DNA from: Mycolicibacterium litorale
GTDB lineage: Bacteria; Actinomycetota; Actinomycetes; Mycobacteriales; Mycobacteriaceae
Assembly: GCF_010731695.1 (NCBI RefSeq)
Contig: NZ_AP022586.1
Location: forward strand, 1,364,001 to 1,428,000
DNA: 64,000 nt
Direction of reading: 5' to 3'
Numbering within the stretch: position 1 is the stretch's first letter; each line of letters begins with the position of its first letter. Below the pieces are notes generated by a model, which did no database searches, had not been told where the DNA came from, and saw only the letters and a list, made by a program, of their open reading frames with translations. The translations under genes were made by a program, and so were the position numbers. Shown here in pieces: positions 8,355 through 16,484 of the stretch.

Positions 8355-8653
8355 GGTTGAGTACTACCCGCAGGGTGGTGCCGTCACGCCGCCGCAATGC
8401 GGATTTCGCTGTGCGCGGGTTGATCTGGATCACCGTGGCGGTCCCGGTGCGACGGTGCACGAGACCCGGCGGGGTTCGACGATTCGGTCACTGCGGCATC
8501 CGCCAACCGGTTGCCGGTCGCTACCATCGGTGCCGGTAGAACGTCGATAGCCGCACCGGTCTGGCTCGCCGGGTGTCGTCAATAGCACCCGTGTTCGTCG
8601 AGCGACGCGTTACTGTCTCGGGTGGCCTTGCAAATGACACTGGGAGGGTATGG
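8355..8653. promoter_or_regulatory. Divergent promoter region udgX / universal stress protein
   Basis: This is 299 bp without a gene. Two TANNNT hexamers are plausible -10 elements for the rightward gene: TACCAT at about 8521-8526 and TACTGT near 8609-8614. Ribosome site GGGAGGG precedes the ATG at 8654. No RNA gene or repeat was seen. Confidence 0.4.
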
Positions 8654-9100
8654 ATGAGCGCCTATCGCACCGTGGTGGTCGGCACCGACGGATCGGATTC
8701 GTCGCTGCGGGCAGTCGACCGCGCGGGCCAGATCGCTGCGGGGTCGGGCGCCAAGCTGATCGTCACCACCGCCTACTTCCCGCAGAGCGAGGATCAGCGC
8801 GCCGCCGACGTGCTCAAGGACGAGGGCTACAAGATGTCGGGCAACGCCCCGATCTACGCGATCCTGCGCGAGGCCCGCGACCGTGCCAAGGCCGCAGGCG
8901 CCGAGAACATCGAGGAGAAGGCGATCGTCGGTGCGCCCGTCGACGCGCTCGTCGAACTGGCCGAAGAGGTCAAGGCCGACCTGCTCGTGGTCGGCAACGT
9001 CGGTCTGAGCACGATCGCCGGACGGCTGCTCGGCTCGGTGCCCGCCAACGTCGCGCGGCGCTCGAAGACCGACGTCCTCATCGTGCACACCACGCCCTGA
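8654..9100 (+). CDS. Universal stress protein, Rv1636 (TB15.3) orthologue
   Basis: This is a 148-residue single UspA-domain protein. The N-terminal strand and loop TVVVGTDGSDSS and the C-terminal nucleotide-binding signature VVGNVGLSTIAGRLLGSVP, matching G-x2-G-x9-G-S, are intact. It is almost collinear with remembered Rv1636, which binds ATP and, with higher affinity, cAMP. It is a cytosolic dimer thought to buffer cAMP. The ATG at 8654 has GGGAGGG just upstream; an upstream in-frame extension is not conserved. A P450 gene begins 80 bp downstream on the same strand, which is not part of the M. tuberculosis arrangement, where Rv1637c follows directly. A cyclase gene occurs 20 kb further on, but no functional link can be shown. 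Confidence 0.9.
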   Translation: MSAYRTVVVGTDGSDSSLRAVDRAGQIAAGSGAKLIVTTAYFPQSEDQRAADVLKDEGYKMSGNAPIYAILREARDRAKAAGAENIEEKAIVGAPVDALVELAEEVKADLLVVGNVGLSTIAGRLLGSVPANVARRSKTDVLIVHTTP

Positions 9101-9180
9101 TCTCGTCTTCCTGACCTCGTTCATTCCCGGCCTCCACGGTCGGCCCGAGTGCCACACTCGGGCTGACAGGGAGGTCCGGT

Positions 9181-10482
9181 ATGACGACATCACTGCATCC
9201 CACCGGTATCTCGCCGCGGGAGAACGGCGCCCCGCCGCCGTACGTCCCGCTCGACGAGATCGACCTGGGCACGTTGGCCTTCTGGGAGTGGGACGACGAC
9301 CGCCGTGACGGCGCGTTCGCGACGCTGCGCCGTGAGGCCCCGATCAGATTCTTCGAGGTGCCCGAGTTCGCCGGGTTCCCGGCCGGGCGCGGGCACTGGG
9401 CGCTGACCACCTACGACGACGTCCGCCACGCCAGCAGGCATCCCGAGGTCTTCAGTTCGATCCCCACCAGTACGGCGCTCAACGACGTTCCCGCGGAGAT
9501 CGCCGAATACGTCGGATCGATGATCTCGCTCGACGATCCCCGTCATCTGCGGCTGCGTTCGATCGTCAACCGCGCGTTCACGCCGAAGATGCTGACGCGG
9601 ATCGAGGAGAGCGTGCGGGACCGCGCCCGAGGGCTGGTCACCGACCTGATCGAGCATCATCGCGACGGGCGCGCCGACTTCGTCCAGTCCGTCGCCGGAC
9701 CGTTTCCGCTGCAGATCATCTGCGACATGATGGGCATTCCCGAGGAGGACGAGGAGAAGATCTTCCGCTGGACCTCGATCGTGCTGTGCGGCGGCGACGA
9801 GGAGGTCGGGGGAGACCACGACACGATCGTCGGGGCGGTGCTGGCGCTGGGCGAATACGGCCTCGCCCTCGCCGAGGACCGCCGCGCCCGCCCGACCGAC
9901 GACCTCACCACCAACCTGGTGCAGGCCGAGGTCGACGGCGAACGGCTCACCTCGGCGGAGATCGCCTCGTTCTTCATCCTGCTGTCCGCGGCCGGTAACG
10001 AGACCACCCGCAACGCGATCAGCCACGGTCTCGTCGCGCTGACCCGCTACCCGGAACAGCGCCGCCGGTGGTGGGAGGACTTCGACGCGGTCGCACCGAC
10101 CGCCGTCGAGGAGATCGTCCGGTGGGGGTCACCGATCATCTTCATGCGCCGCAACCTCACCGAGGACGTGGAGCTGAGCGGCGTGCGAATGAAAGCGGGC
10201 GACAAGGTGTCGATGTGGTACAACTCCGCCAACCGCGACGAGCGCCGCTTCGGCAACCCCTGGCTGTTCGACGTGACGCGGTACCCCAACCCGCAGATCG
10301 GGTTCGGCGCAGGCGGCGCGCACTTCTGTCTCGGCGCGAACCTCGCCCGCCGGGAGATCCGGGTGCTCTACTCCGAATTGTGCCGTCAGGTGCCCGACAT
10401 CGTCGCCGCCGACGAGCCGGCGATCCTGCGGTCGGCGTTCGTGCACGGCATCAAGCGCCTGCCGGTGGCCTGGACGGTGTGA
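9181..10482 (+). CDS. Cytochrome P450, CYP124-like
   Basis: The protein has 433 residues and all P450 landmarks. AGNETTRN lies in the I helix with the oxygen-activating Thr, EEIVRW is the K-helix E-x-x-R, and the heme loop GFGAGGAHFCLGANLAR has Cys383 as axial ligand. The N-terminus (PPYVPLDEIDLGTLAFWEWDDD, read in pieces) and LPVAWTV at the end closely parallel M. tuberculosis CYP124, which omega-hydroxylates methyl-branched lipids and sterols. CYP124 in M. tuberculosis lies elsewhere (Rv2266), so this copy is in a different position and may be a paralogue. Ribosome site GGGAGG precedes the ATG at 9181. A ferredoxin partner is not encoded nearby. Subfamily naming would need a full alignment. 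Confidence 0.88.
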   Translation: MTTSLHPTGISPRENGAPPPYVPLDEIDLGTLAFWEWDDDRRDGAFATLRREAPIRFFEVPEFAGFPAGRGHWALTTYDDVRHASRHPEVFSSIPTSTALNDVPAEIAEYVGSMISLDDPRHLRLRSIVNRAFTPKMLTRIEESVRDRARGLVTDLIEHHRDGRADFVQSVAGPFPLQIICDMMGIPEEDEEKIFRWTSIVLCGGDEEVGGDHDTIVGAVLALGEYGLALAEDRRARPTDDLTTNLVQAEVDGERLTSAEIASFFILLSAAGNETTRNAISHGLVALTRYPEQRRRWWEDFDAVAPTAVEEIVRWGSPIIFMRRNLTEDVELSGVRMKAGDKVSMWYNSANRDERRFGNPWLFDVTRYPNPQIGFGAGGAHFCLGANLARREIRVLYSELCRQVPDIVAADEPAILRSAFVHGIKRLPVAWTV

Positions 10483-10485
10483 GCC

Positions 10486-11163
10486 TCACCAGCCGCGCGT
10501 GCGCCACTCCTCGAGGTGCGGGCGCTCGGTACCGAGTGTGGTGTCGTCGCCGTGGCCGGGATAGACGACGGTCGAGTCCGGATAGACGTCGAACACCCGG
10601 CTGCTGACGTCGGAGAGCAGCTGTTCGAAGTCGCCCGGCTGCCACGTCTTGCCGACACCGCCGGGGAAGAGGCAGTCGCCGGTGAACAGGTGGACCGCAT
10701 CGCCGGCGGCGGGGCCGCGCAGTGCCAGCGCCACCGAACCCGGGGTGTGCCCGCGCAGGTGGATGACGTCGAAGGTGAGGTCGCCGATCGTCAGGGTCTC
10801 GCCGCCGGCGAGGTAGCGGTCCGGAGTGACCGGCAGCGGTTCGGCGTCGAGTTCATGGGCGGCGGTGGGTGCGCCGGTCGACTCGGCCAGCGCTTCGAGC
10901 GCCTGCCAGTGGTCGAAATGCTGGTGTGTGGTGAGGATCATGGTGACCGTCGGGGCCAGTTGCGCGACGAGTTCGCGGAGTACGTCGGCGTCGTTGGCGG
11001 CGTCGATGAGTAGTGTTTCGCCGGTGCGGGAACAGGTCACCAAGTAGGCGTTGTTGTCCATGGGGCCCACCGACACCTTGACGATCGTCGCGCCGGGGAG
11101 CGTGCGCCTGGCCGCGGTCCGGGGTTCGACGTGTCCGGTGTAGTTGTCGTCGACGACTGTCAT
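10486..11163 (-). CDS. MBL-fold metallohydrolase, Rv1637c orthologue
   Basis: This is a 225-residue metallo-beta-lactamase-fold hydrolase. The metal-binding core THQHFDHW matches H-x-H-x-D-H; later ligands are in HLRGHTPGS, FTGDCLFPGG and VYPGHGDDT. This is the glyoxalase II-like branch, whose substrates are small thioesters or lactones; the true substrate is unknown. The order usp, (P450), this gene, uvrA matches Rv1636-Rv1637c-Rv1638. I chose the ATG at 11163 because TACCGT, a good -10 element, lies 7 bases before it on the minus strand, which fits a leaderless transcript. A longer form from ATG 11205 is possible. Its stop is 3 bp from the P450 stop (convergent). Confidence 0.87.
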   Translation of the reverse strand: MTVVDDNYTGHVEPRTAARRTLPGATIVKVSVGPMDNNAYLVTCSRTGETLLIDAANDADVLRELVAQLAPTVTMILTTHQHFDHWQALEALAESTGAPTAAHELDAEPLPVTPDRYLAGGETLTIGDLTFDVIHLRGHTPGSVALALRGPAAGDAVHLFTGDCLFPGGVGKTWQPGDFEQLLSDVSSRVFDVYPDSTVVYPGHGDDTTLGTERPHLEEWRTRGW

Positions 11164-11249
11164 GGGAGCCACGGTAACGGGCTTGTCGGTAGGGACACCT
11201 AGCATGGATCAAAGTGTGTTGACCATGTCTGAGCCACGGAAGGACCGAG

Positions 11250-14144
11250 TTGGCTGACCGCCTGATCGTCAAGGGTGCGCGCGAGCACAACCTGCGAAGC
11301 GTCGACCTTGACCTACCGCGCGATGCCTTGATCGTGTTCACCGGCCTGTCCGGTTCCGGCAAGTCATCGCTGGCGTTCGACACGATCTTCGCCGAGGGGC
11401 AGCGCCGCTACGTCGAGTCGCTGTCGGCGTACGCCCGGCAGTTCCTCGGTCAGATGGACAAACCCGACGTCGACTTCATCGAAGGGCTGTCGCCCGCGGT
11501 GTCCATCGACCAGAAGTCGACCAACCGGAACCCGCGCTCCACCGTCGGCACCATCACCGAGGTCTACGACTACCTGCGCCTGTTGTACGCCCGCGCGGGC
11601 AGCCCGCACTGCCCGGTCTGCGGCGAGAAGATCGCCCGCCAGACGCCCCAGCAGATCGTCGATCAGGTGCTCGCGATGGACGAGGGGCTGCGGTTCCAGG
11701 TGCTCGCCCCGGTCGTGCGCACGCGCAAGGGCGAGTTCGTCGACCTGTTCGAGAAGCTGAACACCCAGGGCTACAGCCGTGTCCGCGTCGACGGGGTCGT
11801 CTATCCGCTGACCGAACCGCCCAAGCTCAAGAAGCAGGAGAAGCACGACATCGAGGTCGTGGTCGACCGGCTCACCGTGAAGGCCAGCGCCAAACAGCGG
11901 CTCACCGATTCGGTGGAGACGGCCCTGACCCTGGCCGACGGCATCGTCGTGCTCGAGTTCGTCGACCGCGAGGACGACCATCCGCACCGTGAGCAGCGGT
12001 TCTCCGAGAAGCTCGCCTGTCCGAACGGCCACCCGCTGGCCGTCGACGATCTGGAACCGCGGTCGTTCTCGTTCAACTCGCCGTACGGCGCCTGCCCCGA
12101 GTGCACCGGACTCGGCGTGCGCAAGGAGGTCGACCCGGAACTCGTCATCCCCGATCCGGATCTGACGCTGGCCGAGGGCGCGATCGCCCCGTGGTCGATG
12201 GGCCAGACCGCCGAGTACTTCACCCGGATGCTCACGGGTCTGGGCGAGTCGATGGGGTTCGACGTCGACACCCCGTGGAAGAAGCTGCCTGCCAAGGTGC
12301 GTCGCGCCATCCTCGAGGGCTGCGACGAGCAGGTGCACGTCAAGTACCGCAACCGCTACGGCCGCACCCGGTCCTACTACGCGGACTTCGAAGGCGTCAT
12401 GGCGTTCCTCCAGCGCCGCATGGAGCAGACCGACTCCGAGCAGATGAAGGAGCGCTACGAGGGCTTCATGCGGGACGTGCCGTGCCCGGAGTGTGACGGC
12501 ACCCGCCTCAAGCCGGAGATACTCGCGGTCACGCTGGCCGCCGGCGACCACGGCGCCAAGTCGATCGCCGAGGTGGCGGAGCTGTCGATCGCCGACTGTG
12601 CCGGCTTCCTCAACGCCCTCACGCTCGGCCCCCGCGAACAGGCGATCGCCGGTCAGGTGCTCAAGGAGATCCAGTCGCGGCTGGGCTTCCTGCTCGACGT
12701 CGGCCTGGACTACCTGTCGCTGTCGCGGGCCGCGGCCACGCTGTCCGGCGGTGAAGCCCAGCGGATCCGGCTCGCCACGCAGATCGGGTCGGGTCTGGTC
12801 GGTGTCCTCTACGTCCTCGACGAACCGTCGATCGGTCTGCACCAGCGCGACAACCGCCGGCTCATCGACACCCTGGTGCGGCTGCGCGAACTGGGCAACA
12901 CCCTGATCGTCGTCGAACACGACCTCGACACCATCGCCCACGCCGACTGGGTCGTCGACATCGGCCCGGCGGCCGGTGAGCACGGCGGGCGCATCGTGCA
13001 CAGCGGCACCTACAAGGAGTTGCTGCGCAACAAGGAGTCCCTGACCGGCGCCTACCTGTCGGGCCGCGAGAGCATCGAGGTCCCCGCGATCCGCCGCCCC
13101 ACCGACCGCAAGCGCCAGCTCACCGTCATCGGCGCGCGCGAGCACAACCTCAAGGACGTCGACGTCGCGTTCCCGCTCGGGGTGCTGACGTCGGTCACCG
13201 GGGTGTCGGGCTCCGGGAAGTCGACGCTGGTCAACGACATCCTGGCGTCGGTGCTGGCCAACAAGCTCAACGGCGCTCGCCAGGTGCCCGGCCGGCACAC
13301 CCGCATCAACGGGCTCGACCAGCTCGACAAGTTGGTGCGCGTCGACCAGTCACCGATCGGGCGGACCCCGCGGTCGAATCCGGCCACCTACACCGGCGTG
13401 TTCGACAAGATCCGGTCGCTGTTCGCGGCGACCACCGAGGCCAAGGTCCGCGGTTATCAGCCGGGGCGGTTCTCGTTCAACGTCAAAGGTGGTCGCTGCG
13501 AGGCGTGTTCGGGTGACGGCACCATCAAGATCGAGATGAACTTCCTGCCGGACGTGTACGTCCCGTGCGAGGTGTGCCACGGTGCGCGGTACAACCGCGA
13601 GACTCTCGAGGTGCACTACAAGGGCAAGACCATCGCCGAGGTGCTCGACATGTCGATCGAGGATGCCGCGGAGTTCTTCGAGCCGATCAGCTCGATCCAC
13701 CGCTACCTCAAGACGCTGGTCGACGTCGGTCTGGGGTATGTGCGGCTCGGCCAGCCCGCGCCCACGCTGTCCGGCGGTGAGGCGCAGCGCGTGAAGCTCG
13801 CCGCCGAACTGCAGAAGCGGTCGACCGGGCGCACCGTGTACATCCTCGACGAGCCGACCACCGGCCTGCACTTCGAGGACATCCGCAAGCTGCTCAAGGT
13901 GATCAACGGTCTGGTCGACAAGGGCAACACCGTCATCGTGATCGAGCACAACCTCGACGTGATCAAGACCTCGGACTGGATCATCGACATGGGCCCGGAG
14001 GGTGGCGCGGGCGGCGGCACCGTGGTCGCGCAGGGCACCCCCGAGGATGTCGCGGCCCATCCCGGCAGCTACACCGGCCACTTCCTGGCGGAGATGCTCG
14101 ACGTACCCGCGCCGGCTCCCAAACGGCGCAAGGTCAGCGCCTAG
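11250..14144 (+). CDS. uvrA: Excinuclease ABC subunit UvrA
   Basis: This is a 964-residue UvrA, the damage-sensing ATPase of nucleotide excision repair that loads UvrB. Two ABC ATPase modules are visible. The first Walker A is GLSGSGKSS near 31-39, with signature [12 protein letters not shown]. The second Walker A is GVSGSGKST near 650, with signature [12 protein letters not shown] and Walker [13 protein letters not shown]. Zinc-binding CPVC and CPECTGLG pairs and the C-terminal [16 protein letters not shown] module are present. The start is TTG at 11250 with AAGGA upstream. The last 24 codons, to the TAG at 14142-14144, lie inside a 75-bp segment that is duplicated downstream around the islet. 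The C-terminal residues are unchanged by this. Confidence 0.97.
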   Translation: MADRLIVKGAREHNLRSVDLDLPRDALIVFTGLSGSGKSSLAFDTIFAEGQRRYVESLSAYARQFLGQMDKPDVDFIEGLSPAVSIDQKSTNRNPRSTVGTITEVYDYLRLLYARAGSPHCPVCGEKIARQTPQQIVDQVLAMDEGLRFQVLAPVVRTRKGEFVDLFEKLNTQGYSRVRVDGVVYPLTEPPKLKKQEKHDIEVVVDRLTVKASAKQRLTDSVETALTLADGIVVLEFVDREDDHPHREQRFSEKLACPNGHPLAVDDLEPRSFSFNSPYGACPECTGLGVRKEVDPELVIPDPDLTLAEGAIAPWSMGQTAEYFTRMLTGLGESMGFDVDTPWKKLPAKVRRAILEGCDEQVHVKYRNRYGRTRSYYADFEGVMAFLQRRMEQTDSEQMKERYEGFMRDVPCPECDGTRLKPEILAVTLAAGDHGAKSIAEVAELSIADCAGFLNALTLGPREQAIAGQVLKEIQSRLGFLLDVGLDYLSLSRAAATLSGGEAQRIRLATQIGSGLVGVLYVLDEPSIGLHQRDNRRLIDTLVRLRELGNTLIVVEHDLDTIAHADWVVDIGPAAGEHGGRIVHSGTYKELLRNKESLTGAYLSGRESIEVPAIRRPTDRKRQLTVIGAREHNLKDVDVAFPLGVLTSVTGVSGSGKSTLVNDILASVLANKLNGARQVPGRHTRINGLDQLDKLVRVDQSPIGRTPRSNPATYTGVFDKIRSLFAATTEAKVRGYQPGRFSFNVKGGRCEACSGDGTIKIEMNFLPDVYVPCEVCHGARYNRETLEVHYKGKTIAEVLDMSIEDAAEFFEPISSIHRYLKTLVDVGLGYVRLGQPAPTLSGGEAQRVKLAAELQKRSTGRTVYILDEPTTGLHFEDIRKLLKVINGLVDKGNTVIVIEHNLDVIKTSDWIIDMGPEGGAGGGTVVAQGTPEDVAAHPGSYTGHFLAEMLDVPAPAPKRRKVSA

Positions 14145-14147
14145 TCA
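14073..14147. repeat. 75-bp direct repeat, left copy (end of uvrA)
   Basis: Bases 14073-14147 encode the last residues and stop codon of uvrA plus TCA. They recur at 14935-15009 with a single difference: A at 14105 versus G at 14967. That change is synonymous (GTA versus GTG for Val). The left copy is the one now used by uvrA. Confidence 0.95.
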
Positions 14148-14934
14148 GGGCGCGGTCAACCTTCGATCAGCGTTCCGACGCGGATACATGTGTGTGATCG
14201 AATTCAGGACGCGGCTACAGATCTGACTGTAATGTGGCGCCCTGCATTGCTTGCTCGAACGGTTGGTTCGCTAGAGGTACTCCCATGGAACGTGAATTGT
14301 CAACGGCATATAAACAATGGCTGCGGCTTAATCGTTGCCCTATATGCAACCGTTGGGCTTGGTTCTGCCACGAGTACGTCGATGGCGTGCGGATGGGCCT
14401 GACCTTCGGGCCCGCTCAACATCCATCGGCCGTCGCTGAGTGTCCAAAATGTAAAGGCACCTGGCCGGTCTGGGAGCGGGAACAAGTACTGGAGGTCTGT
14501 GAGACCGCAAGAGAGGTCACGTTCTCGCACGAGGAGGCGTTTACTCTCGACAATAGATCTGCTCGATCGTTGCTCAAGCGGACTAAGTCGATAGAACACC
14601 AATGGAGTCAGGTGTTGGAGATCGGCCGGGAAGAGAGTAAAGCTTCTGAGGTCAGCGCAAAGCTCCCAGTCGCAGGAATGGAATTCGGCGCGCTTGCCAA
14701 AAACACACTCTCGAGTACATACAAGATCACTGCCTCGCAGTCGCAGACCTTCACCGATACTTTGGAATTCGAGGTGCCACCCGGAGTCTCTCGCACGGTG
14801 ACCCTGAAGTTCAAAAAGCTCTGGCAGTGCGGCCACGTTGTCCTTCGTGACCATCAAGGGGCCGAGATCGCTCGAGCGCCCTTCCGTGTGGTCGTTGGCC
14901 TAGACCTCGATGTTTCCCAGAATGACTCAACCTA
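14148..14934 (+). mobile_element. Putative genomic islet inserted at the uvrA 3' end
   Basis: About 787 bp sit between two 75-bp copies of the uvrA end, forming an 862-bp repeat unit. The DNA is clearly more AT-rich and uses codons such as AAA, ATA, TTA-like and GAT that are rare in the flanks. It holds one gene and about 137 bp of leader (14148-14284). No integrase, transposase or terminal inverted repeat is visible. The geometry, with the gene end rebuilt and target copy retained at the far side, is that of an element integrating at a conserved gene end, or of a plasmid carrying the uvrA end recombined in. It may be a remnant. Confidence 0.65.
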
Positions 14935-14935
14935 A
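14285..14935 (+). CDS. Islet protein: zinc ribbon plus aerolysin-like Ser/Thr-rich region
   Basis: This is a 216-residue protein of unknown function. Residues about 17-60 hold CPIC and CPKC pairs, a likely zinc ribbon, with Trp-rich surroundings (WAWFCHEY). A segment starting FTLDNRSARSLLKRT leads into a long run of alternating polar and hydrophobic residues rich in Ser/Thr (ASEVSAKLPV, TLSSTYKITASQSQTFTDT). It ends EFEVPPGVSRTVTLKFKKLW. That pattern resembles the insertion hairpin and following strand of ETX/MTX2 or aerolysin-type pore-forming proteins; this is inference from pattern only. There is no signal peptide. I prefer the ATG at 14285, with AGAGG before it; a GTG at 14234 would add 17 residues. 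The TAA overlaps the first base of the right repeat. Codon use differs from all neighbours, suggesting transfer. Confidence 0.7.
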   Translation: MERELSTAYKQWLRLNRCPICNRWAWFCHEYVDGVRMGLTFGPAQHPSAVAECPKCKGTWPVWEREQVLEVCETAREVTFSHEEAFTLDNRSARSLLKRTKSIEHQWSQVLEIGREESKASEVSAKLPVAGMEFGALAKNTLSSTYKITASQSQTFTDTLEFEVPPGVSRTVTLKFKKLWQCGHVVLRDHQGAEIARAPFRVVVGLDLDVSQNDST

Positions 14936-15009
14936 CCGGCCACTTCCTGGCGGAGATGCTCGACGTGCCCGCGCCGGCTCCCAAACGGCGCAAGGTCAGC
15001 GCCTAGTCA
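14935..15009. repeat. 75-bp direct repeat, right copy (uvrA end, now a remnant)
   Basis: This copy contains a second uvrA C-terminal coding end and TAG (15004-15006) not attached to uvrA. It also contains the stop codon of the minus-strand monooxygenase (TGA, 14996-14998). The two ancestral genes therefore overlapped tail to tail by 11 bp here. Confidence 0.95.
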
Positions 15010-16456
15010 CCTCGTAGGCGTCGAGGTCGAAGCGGCGGGTCTGGTTGCGGAACCGGAACGTGAAGTCGGGCCACAGGGTGGTGTTGTTGCCGTGTGCGTC
15101 GAGGTACCAGCTCGCGCACTTGCCGGTCATCCACACCGACCCGTCGAGCGCCCGCTGCAGCCGTTCGTTGTAGACGTCGAGCGCATCCTGCTTCACCTCG
15201 ACGGTGCGCAAACCCTGATCGCGCATGGTGTTCACCGCGTCGACGACGTAGTTGAGCTGCGATTCGATCATGTAGACCATCGAGCTGTGACCGAGGCCGG
15301 TGTTCGGGCCCACGAGCACGAACATGTTCGGGTAGCCGGCGACGGTGGTGCCCTTGTAGGCCCGCATGCCCTTGTCGGCGAACTTCTGGGTGAGGCTGGC
15401 GCCGTCGGCGCCGCAGACCGTGTCGAACATCGGGGAGTCGGTGACGTGGAAGCCCGTGGCCACCACGATGGCGTCGACCTCGCGGGCGGTGCCGTCGGTC
15501 GCGACGATGCGTCGGCCGTCGATCTCGCGGATGCCGTCGGTGACGAGGTCGACGTGGTCGCGGTCCAACGCCGGATACCACTCGTTGGAGATCAGCATCC
15601 GCTTGCAGCCGATGCGGAAGTTCGGGGTGACCTTGCGCCGCAGCGCCGGGTCCTTGATCTCGGTCCGGATCTTGGCCCGCGACAGCAGTTCGAACCCCTT
15701 CATCAGGTTGGGGTTCTTCGCCAGCCCGACGACCTGGACTTCTCGTCCGGCGTAGATGCCGGCCCGCGCGAGCCGCAGGAATCCCGGCACGTGGCGGAAC
15801 GCCCACTGCTCGGCGCGGGTGAACGGCCGGTCGAACCGTGGCAGCAGCCAGGGTGCGGTGCGCTGGTACACGTCGAGGTGCGCGACCCGGTCGGCGATCG
15901 CGGGCACGATCTGAATGGCCGAGGCGCCGGTGCCGATGACGGCGACACGCTTGCCGGTCAGATCCGCGTCGTGATTCCAGCGTGCGGAGTGGAACATCTC
16001 GCCACCGGCCGCTCTGAAGTCCTCGATGCCCGGAATGTCGGGCAGTGACGGTTCGGCCAGCGAGCCGAACGCGGTGATCAGCACGTCGGCGGTGGCCGGC
16101 CCGCTGTCGGTCATCAGTTCCCAGCGTGCCTCGGTGGGATTCCAGGTGGCGCGGTTGACGGTGCAACCGAAGCGGTGCCGGTCGAGGACGCCGTAGCGTT
16201 CGGCGACCTCGCGCAGGTACTTCTCGATCTCCGGCTGGGCGGAGAACGAGCGGGTCCAATTCGGGTTCAGCGCAAAGGAATACGAGTACAGGTGCGATGG
16301 GACGTCGCATGCGGCGCCCGGGTACGTGTTGTCCCGCCACGTCCCGCCGACGTCGGGGCCCCGCTCGAAGACGACGAAATCCCGGTGGCCTGCCTGCTGC
16401 AGTCGGATCGCGGCGCCGAGGCCGGAGAACCCACTGCCGATGATCGCGATCTTCAC
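14996..16456 (-). CDS. Flavin-containing (Baeyer-Villiger type) monooxygenase
   Basis: This is a 486-residue two-dinucleotide-binding flavoprotein. The FAD Rossmann motif GSGFSG is near 8-13, GGTWRDNTYPGAACD follows, and the NADPH motif is GTGASA. It resembles the many class B monooxygenases of mycobacteria, which insert oxygen into ketones or oxidise heteroatoms using NADPH. The fingerprint F-x-G-x3-H-x3-W is only partly kept: G, H and W are present in GGEMFHSARW, but the Phe position is Ala. The start is GTG 16456, with GGAAGGGG five bases upstream; a longer frame to 16492 has no such site. Its last codons lie in the right 75-bp repeat. It follows the winged-helix gene by 28 bp in the same direction. 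Confidence 0.85.
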   Translation of the reverse strand: MKIAIIGSGFSGLGAAIRLQQAGHRDFVVFERGPDVGGTWRDNTYPGAACDVPSHLYSYSFALNPNWTRSFSAQPEIEKYLREVAERYGVLDRHRFGCTVNRATWNPTEARWELMTDSGPATADVLITAFGSLAEPSLPDIPGIEDFRAAGGEMFHSARWNHDADLTGKRVAVIGTGASAIQIVPAIADRVAHLDVYQRTAPWLLPRFDRPFTRAEQWAFRHVPGFLRLARAGIYAGREVQVVGLAKNPNLMKGFELLSRAKIRTEIKDPALRRKVTPNFRIGCKRMLISNEWYPALDRDHVDLVTDGIREIDGRRIVATDGTAREVDAIVVATGFHVTDSPMFDTVCGADGASLTQKFADKGMRAYKGTTVAGYPNMFVLVGPNTGLGHSSMVYMIESQLNYVVDAVNTMRDQGLRTVEVKQDALDVYNERLQRALDGSVWMTGKCASWYLDAHGNNTTLWPDFTFRFRNQTRRFDLDAYEVTRR

Positions 16457-16484
16457 CGCAACCCCTTCCGTCGGTGGGCGTAGG

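Noticed and set aside
11364..13298. Long minus-strand open frame opposite uvrA (644 codons)
   Set aside because: It is a high-GC shadow; the plus strand has all UvrA motifs.
14148..14934. Insertion sequence or prophage fragment
   Set aside because: No transposase, integrase, terminal inverted repeats or short target duplication was found. The 75-bp gene-end repeat points to another mechanism.
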